A program made the position numbers and the translations under genes. Under the pieces are notes generated by a model, which was not told the origin of the DNA, did not search any database, and saw only the letters and a program-made list of their open reading frames with translations. A stretch of 64,000 nucleotides of DNA from Reticulitermes lucifugus (lineage: Eukaryota > Arthropoda > Insecta > Blattodea > Rhinotermitidae): the NCBI GenBank assembly GCA_026260175.1, contig JAKCWW010001102.1, positions 1 to 64,000 of the forward strand, given 5' to 3'. Within the stretch, counting starts at the first letter, position 1, and every line of letters begins with the position of its first letter. Below, piece after piece: positions 58,701 through 64,000 of the stretch.

Positions 58701-61700
58701 TGTAGCACACATGTGGGAGATGAGATGTGTCTATGACACTGTAATCTGGAACCTGCAGAACAGAGACTTCTGGGGTGCACAGGTGCAAATATGAGGATAG
58801 TAATACTGACTGTAAAGAAACAATATGTGTTTTTGATGTTTTACATACCATACATTTTTTTGATTATTTAGGTTCTATCAGACAAATGTACACTTTTATT
58901 TTCTATTATTCAATACACATATTTCATTAAAGATGGTCCAACATGTTTCTAATCTTATATGAGGTTCATCTTCAGGGACATCTGTTTTAAATTACACCAG
59001 CCCTTCTTCAAAGGTTCTGCATGTTAGGTTATACACTTTAAAATGTTGTCTTTGTTGTCTTGGTTACTATATATCAGTTTGTATGTTCACTTGTGAATGG
59101 TTGGGCAGTTCCACAAGCGAACATACAACCTGATATATAGTAACTAAGACAACAAAGACAACATTTTAAAGTGTGTAACCTAACATGTAACTTTGAAGAA
59201 GGGCTGGTGTAATTTAAAACAGATGACCCTGAAGTTGAACCTCATATAAGATTAGAAACATGTTGGACCATCTTTAATGAAATATATTTATTGAATAATA
59301 GAAAATAAAAGTGTACATTTGTCGGATAGAACCTAAATAAACAATATGTGGGAATATGGGCTGGACTCTAGTAGCTCAGGATACTGTCTGACGACATGAC
59401 TTTATGATTGTGTCTTTAGTTCCACAATTTCTTGATGAGCTGATAGCTATCATATACTGGAGGAGGACTGTACTCATTGGAGTTAGTTATGAATTCAGTA
59501 ATGGTAACTGTGTGTTGATGTTGGGCCTGTTAGGCTCCAGTACTTATAGAAAAATGTTATGTAATACTAGAGTTTTGCTGAGTATTGATTTTGTCATGTT
59601 CTGACCTTGTACCTCATTAATATCTAAAAGGGACCTGCTAATAATACCAAGTGTTCGAAAAGTCACTGAACAGTTAAACACATACCTCATACTATGGTGC
59701 ACACAACTAATAACAGTTACACACAACATTCGAGTGTCATTTTGTTTACCATCTGCATGTTGCCAGTGCTTCTAACGGTGGTGCTGCATCACCAGACTCT
59801 GCTAGTTTTGCTAGGAATTACATTACTACATAATCACTATGGTAGTAACAACTGCACATTGACCTTTCACATGCTCTGTATAATCAAAATGAGCCAATCT
59901 GAAACAAACCAGATTTTCGTAACAAATTACTGTTCAGGTATTGTCTTAACGGATGGACCTTTATGGGTTGAACATCGTCGCTTTACAATCAGGCATCTGA
60001 AAGATTTTGGTTTTGGTACGAAGAGTGCCGAGGCAGTAATTCTTGAAGAAACAGAACAATTGGTGAAAGAAATGAAGGAGGAGAAAGTAGTTCAGGTCAG
60101 TAACTGGTTTTAATTGTAGTAACTTTACACGTTACGTTGTTTCAATATCATTGTGTGAAATCCTGATGGATCATTATGATCATTACTTGCCATGCAACTT
60201 GAACCAGAATGTTAATGAACAGTGAACACAAGAAGTGATTGTGCCCTTCGTATGGTACTGTCCTGGCATTCACCTGAAAGAGCCAATCAGAATCACGACA
60301 GCCTATACCTTTTCTGAGTTTCAAAATGATTACTTTCCAAATACAAGTTAGGGGTGTTAATTTTTGTGCTAAAGTACTTGGAGCAGGGGGGATTTACTTT
60401 AACTGTACGTGGAAAATTGTGAAGGTGGCTGTTACAGAGTTTACTCCACTGATATAATCACTAATTGTTTATTTGAAACAGAAAACTCATGGCCATTCAC
60501 AAGTAATTTGTAGATTTCAAAATAAATACCTGATAATTAGGGCCTGTCACAAAATTTCTTTAGGTTGTGTTTATATAAAGTGTTATAAAATGATGAAATA
60601 ATTTTAAATTCGAAGATTTTCTGGGATGTGGTGTCATGTGTCAGTATATACCGTAGGTACCAGCATACTGTATCTGTCTTCAAGTGAAGAGAGCACATTC
60701 TAGAAGGCAGTAATTTATGCAGTCTGTGCCACAGGACCCTTAAATCAGAGATTTCATGTGGTGACTTTTCATGTTCATCGACACAGTTGTCGTCTGGCTA
60801 GTGACTGTCAGTATATGTCAGTGAGATAATTTAATACTGTTTTATGGTCTCTGCAGGAATTTTTCTGAAACCTGCTTTATTTGTTGATAAGAGAATGAAG
60901 TAAAATTGTGTCTGTATGTAATTGACCACCACGCTACTATTAGGTTTGGGTGCGGTATGTTGCCAAGCAGTTTTTGTCTCCACACTGCGTGGAGTTGGGT
61001 GGTGAGATTCACATCTCAGCCACTGCACCCTCTGGGGGAAGGACTTCCGGTACCTACTGGATAGGAAGGTGGGTTGGCCGCAGAGTCTGTGTGGATGCAG
61101 TATTGAATGAAATAACTTCTGCCCTCGTTAGAAATAGAAACTTGGATCTTATTTACCTGTGTGAGGTATTCCAGTTCTCCATATGACACTTTAGTTCCTT
61201 GGAAGTGTTATACAGGGATCCAAAGAGAGCCTATTTTACTTTAGAAACAAATTTTATATCGAAAATATTAATTAGCCAATGTGCTAGTGCAAAGTTGTGA
61301 AATTATTGTTTTGGATGTTCTTAATTGGTAGGAAGAAGTATGAAAATAGACTTTTTGTGTAAAACATGGGTAATTGCAAGTTTATCCTTGGAAGACTAAC
61401 CTCTTTATTGAAGCTCCTGTGCAGTTCATTGAAGCTGTTAATTGCTTTGACATAGTTGTTAATGTTCATGGGTATTTGCACTAACAGTTTAATGTGCACT
61501 CAGAAGGTAGCTTTCCTTTAACCATCAATTTGGGAGTTACATGAGTTGAAATATGTATTTTTCTAACCAGTTCAGATACATTAAAATGACACCGAGATAG
61601 TTTGCAATTTTGTTACCATTCCCTTGAAAATTATTTTATTCTGAGAAATAAAACCCCTGTTATGAGGGTCAATCATTCAGGATGGAAGTGGGCAACTAAT

Positions 61701-62883
61701 AGTATTTGCAGCAAGGTTGGCCTTTTCAAAGTGACAGTGGACTTAAAGGATGCTGATGAGAAAACTTCTGTTACTAACAAAGTGTTAAGTAGTGATAAAT
61801 TGTTTGCACTGATCGTGTAGACAGATGAACAAACAAACACAAAACGTCATTAATTAAAATTAACACAGTGGCTTTCTTTGATGACCAAGGGGTGTAAAAC
61901 GTTCAACTGATGTTGATTTACCTCACTGAAATGTTACCAGTTGGAAGTCAGAGTAGTTTGCTTGTTGTGAAGCAGATTTTATTACCCTGTACAGAAATTT
62001 TGTTAGAGATGTGGGCTTTTTTTAATATTGTATTAAATTATAATTGATATTTAATAGTTATATTAGGGAATCCAGTAGTATTGCAAGGAAAGTACATTAT
62101 GAACTCTTAGTTTTTAAAGCTGTAAAAGGTACATATTGAAGCTAATATGGAGAGACATCCATACAATTTCCTCCTACACATATTTAAGTATGGTAACTGA
62201 AAACAGTAAATTAAAAATAAGGACATAATACTTAAATATCTGACAAAAGATGGGGAATTTACAGACTAGCTGAGATACTGTAAGCTTCTCCAGAAGGACT
62301 TTTCTCAGTGGAGTTAGTTATTTAATTGAATTTAGATAAGTACCTTACGAATTAATGGAGTCAGTTATTTAACTGAATTTAGTTCAGTATCCTGTGAATT
62401 TAGGTTGTACTTTCTGAACTGGTGAGGTGGCTGATTGGGTTGCAGGACCAGATGCTTTTGGTTGCTGGACTTCTCGATGTTTCCAAGAATAAACATGCTG
62501 TTTTAGGTTGTTGGATTCTTCAGTGCTTGTAAGCAATGAATGTGTTGATTTAAGTTTATGGACGCTTAACTGTGTGAACAGTAAAGTCTTTTTAGGTCGC
62601 TGAACTCTTCAGTGTGCTAACAATAAATCCCTTGTTTTAGGTTTGTGGACTCTTTAATGTACCATCAATTAATGTCTTGTGGTCAATGATTGCTGGCACC
62701 AGGTATGCACATGATGATGATGATTTCAAATCATTACTCCATAAGCTGAATTCCTTTTTTCGGTCTGGTTCACCTGCTGGAAATTTGGCAACCATTTTTC
62801 CAGTTTTGAAGAAAATTGCTCCTGAATTGTGTGGCCACAAGAAAAGGATGGAGGCCCTGAATGAGCTGACGAATTTCTTCAGG
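55784..62883 (+). CDS. Cytochrome P450 gene 3 (CYP2 clan), first four coding exons, continues past window
   Basis: Coding exons: 55784-55868, 57920-58159, 59938-60095, 62641-62883, identical in length and phase to exons 1-4 of genes 1 and 2. The product has a membrane anchor (MILHIVVALFAILLLYYW), hinge [27 protein letters not shown]-helix WVEHR (W118/R122) and the exon 4 block VCGLFNVPSINVLWSMIAGTRYAHD. No stops or frameshifts are seen in these exons. Exons 5-8, with the I-helix, K-helix and haem cysteine, would lie beyond 64000, so whether the gene is whole is unknown. A LINE occupies the start of intron 4. A possible 5' acceptor (TCTTCGCAG, ending 55762) precedes the ATG. Confidence 0.9.
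55873..56140 (+). mobile_element. SINE-like element (family 3) at the exon 1 donor of gene 3
   Basis: Begins TAGTCAGTGAAGCGACTCGC (poor box A), then GGGGTTCGAACCCCTG (good box B), a CGTCCAGACCGGCCC body, CCCAGTACAACGGG, and a GGTTAAAGAAGGAGTAGGGC tail region. It starts about four bases inside intron 1. Its G+C content is far above the surroundings. The family name is not known to me. Confidence 0.6.
56862..56905 (-). repeat. Scrap of SINE family 2
   Basis: GGTCCCAGTGCCACTTTGTC then CACTACAAAGAACACAG matches the central block of SINE family 2 inverted. Confidence 0.5.
57225..57285 (-). ncRNA. Hammerhead-like motif, partly decayed
   Basis: The minus strand gives GCUCC, CUGAGGA, U, stem II GGUGC/GCGCU (with wobble pairs), then GGAAC in place of GAAAC, a GUC triplet and AGAGC, which can pair with GCUC as stem I. 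One core base differs from consensus. Confidence 0.4.
57398..57607. repeat. Foldback element tipped by a well-formed hammerhead-like motif
   Basis: The arms 57398-57488 and 57517-57607 are near-perfect inverted repeats (ATTAAATTAAGTTACAGACC against GGTCTGTAACTTAATTTAAT). The loop region, minus strand 57478-57519, has stem I ACCCC/GGGGU, CUGACGA, U, stem II GAUCC/GGAUC, GAAA, stem III CAC/GUG, and the triplet GUA at the cleavage position. It lies in intron 1 of gene 3. Confidence 0.7.
58868..59337. repeat. Large foldback element, about 225-bp arms
   Basis: TTTAGGTTCTATCAGACAAA at the left and TTTGTCGGATAGAACCTAAA at the right are inverted ends. The arms run to a centre at about 59095-59112. 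Each arm has a hammerhead-like block (CCCTGAAG.TGAACCTC...TTAGAAACATG). Its GACAAATGTACAC ends and ACATGTT block match the foldback at 3727-4006. It fills much of intron 2 of gene 3. Confidence 0.75.
61040..61165 (+). repeat. Common insect dispersed repeat, copy 2
   Basis: One frame reads GTYWIGRWVGRRVCVDAVLNEI, a close match to the GTHWIGGWVGPRAGLDAVVKRKI string that arthropod repeat copies often encode by chance. It is the better-preserved relative of 11925-12110 and lies in intron 3 of gene 3. Confidence 0.45.
62268..62403 (+). repeat. Dispersed repeat copy plus 47-bp tandem pair
   Basis: GACTAGCTGAGATACTGTAAG opens a copy of the short repeat also seen at 36250. It runs into two head-to-tail 47-base units beginning GGAGTTAGTTATTTAATTG (62310) and GGAGTCAGTTATTTAACTG (62357). 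Confidence 0.6.
62455..62676 (+). repeat. Tandem 42-47-bp repeats copying the exon 4 acceptor of gene 3
   Basis: Five imperfect units have their GTT(G)-start at 62461, 62507, 62554, 62596 and 62641. The last is the real exon 4 border (TTTTAG then GTTTGTGGACTC). Units 2 and 4 keep TTTTAG followed by GTTGTTGGATTCTTC and GTCGCTGAACTCTTCAGTG, so they look like decoy acceptors. Unit 4 stays alignable to the exon for over 40 bases. The repeat therefore spans the intron-exon junction. Confidence 0.75.
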
Positions 62884-63009
62884 GTAGGTTTACAGCTTAT
62901 AATTTTACTACTGGAGATAGCAATAACTAGATGTAATATTGATTGGATATTTTTGTAGTGTGGTGGACTATTTTGACAGCACTTTACAGAATGTCTGTGT
63001 TTCGTAAAG

Positions 63010-63075
63010 GAGTGGAATTTCTTGACTAGATGAGTGACTGTTAGCTTGTCAGAAACAACTCTACTCCATGGCTTT
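63010..63075 (+). repeat. Short dispersed repeat, copy before the LINE
   Basis: GACTAGATGAGTGACTGTTAG then AACTCTACTCC matches 36250-36312. It lies 127 bases into intron 4 of gene 3, the same intron as in gene 2, so it may be inherited from the common ancestor gene rather than a new insertion. Confidence 0.45.
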
Positions 63076-64000
63076 AGTCAAAAGAATCGAGTTCTTCTTT
63101 CTACAGAATCGTGTTATAAAAATCTTACGGAGCAGAAAAATAACTGGATAAGGAAAGGAATTCAAATATCATGTAGGAATAAAAGAGATATCTATATTAA
63201 ATATAGGAATACTAGTGATCCTCAAAAAAAAGATTATTATAAGAAATATTGCACAATCCTCAAGAAAGTAATAAAAGAAGCAAAAAAATTATATTATAAT
63301 ACTCTAATAAAAACATCTGTGAGTAAGATTAAAACAATGTGGAATATTATTAGAGAAAATACTGGGAAGATACAGGATCTAAATGGAATTGCTGAAATAA
63401 ACTTAGAGAATGAAATTGCAGAGGATAGCAGAGAAGTAGCTTATGCCTTCAATAAATACTTTCTATCAACAGTAGAAACTTTGAGTCTAAATCACTCAAA
63501 TCGAAGTATGGCTGTAACCCTATTAAGAAAAATATGGGCTGAACAAAATTACTGAGATGAAATCAATTCAGGTAACAGAAGGAGAAATAGTCAATACAAT
63601 AAGATCTCTCAAACATAAAAACTCAACAACAGGTTATGATAATATTTCTAGCAAAATTATAAAATACTGTGCAATGGAAATAAGTAAACCACTTAATTAT
63701 ATATTTAATTATTCAGTACAAGTGGGCATCTGCCCTGAAAGGTTCAAGTACTCGGTAGTTAGACCTGTATATAAAAAAGGTGACAAAACCAGAATGACAA
63801 AATATAGACCAATATCACTATTAATATCTTTCTCAAAAATTTTAGAAACCATAATGTTGAACAGGCTAAATCAGCATTTACAAACAAACAGCATTTTGGT
63901 GCCTGAACAATTTGGATTCAGGAAGGATATTACCATTCAACAGGCTATTTTTACCTTGACAGATTCCATTCATAATGCATTAAATCCACGGCAGCAAGTA
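63075..64000 (+). mobile_element. LINE, reverse transcriptase region (Jockey/CR1-like), continues past window
   Basis: The first part encodes the linker between endonuclease and reverse transcriptase (NNWIRKGIQISCRNKRDIYIKY, KLYYNTLIK, MWNIIRENTGK). From 63557 another frame encodes the reverse transcriptase: VTEGEIVNTIRSLKHKNSTTGYDNIS, RPVYKKGDK, YRPISLLISFSKILE, EQFGFRKDI. A frameshift near 63.5 kb separates the two. The endonuclease is missing, so the copy is 5'-truncated. It sits in intron 4 of gene 3 in the gene's orientation; its 3' end is outside the window. Confidence 0.85.

Noticed and set aside
62310-62403. 47-bp tandem pair as the start of the exon 4 acceptor array
   Set aside because: The period is similar but the unit sequence does not align with the acceptor repeats, so it is treated as separate.

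Overview
The window is 64 kb of A+T-rich, repeat-dense eukaryotic DNA carrying split genes. It looks like an insect. The SINE, LINE, Helitron, hAT, MULE and Polinton remains and the P450 type suggest a large-genome polyneopteran such as a cockroach or termite; that narrower placement is inference. Three assembly gaps (10622-11196, 30871-30996, 47899-48630) and a two-base gap (3931-3932) hide sequence.

The host genes are a head-to-tail tandem array of three cytochrome P450 genes on the + strand. Gene 1 (coding span 6077-22999) and gene 2 (30491-43180) are complete, each with eight coding exons and 487 residues. Gene 3 (55784-62883) shows its first four coding exons and runs off the right edge. 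All matching exons have identical lengths (85, 240, 158, 243, 115, 181, 118 and 324 nt) and identical phases, so the genes are recent-to-moderate tandem duplicates. The proteins have an N-terminal membrane anchor, the proline hinge KPKNFPPG, and the C-helix, I-helix, K-helix, PxRF and haem-cysteine motifs. They belong to the insect CYP2 clan and most resemble CYP15/CYP305-type enzymes; CYP15 epoxidises the juvenile hormone precursor. A decayed copy of gene 1 exon 7 and its upstream intron lies at 25018-25345, evidence of a further partial duplication.

Layout: 1-6060 holds a possible promoter and non-coding first exon of gene 1, then a leader intron with a foldback element. Intron 3 of gene 1 (9669-17010) is swollen by a MULE-type foldback transposon (9954-11614, 9-bp target duplication) and by a broken Polinton fossil (about 12.9-15.8 kb). 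The 23.1-30.5 kb spacer holds SINEs, a LINE scrap, the P450 pseudo-exon and an unexplained exon-like ORF. Gene 2 introns hold pogo-like, hAT-like and SINE insertions. The 43.2-55.8 kb spacer holds a clean hAT MITE, a gapped LINE insertion with target duplications, a Helitron helicase relic and a 184-bp retroposed repeat. Gene 3 introns hold three hairpin elements, a periodic array of decoy acceptors before exon 4, and a LINE at the right edge.

The most interesting non-gene signal is a set of hammerhead-ribozyme-like motifs (CTGANGA, stem II, GAAAC, short stem III, complementary stem I). Several lie in large inverted-repeat foldback elements. They match the minimal type I hammerheads known from Penelope-like retroelements.
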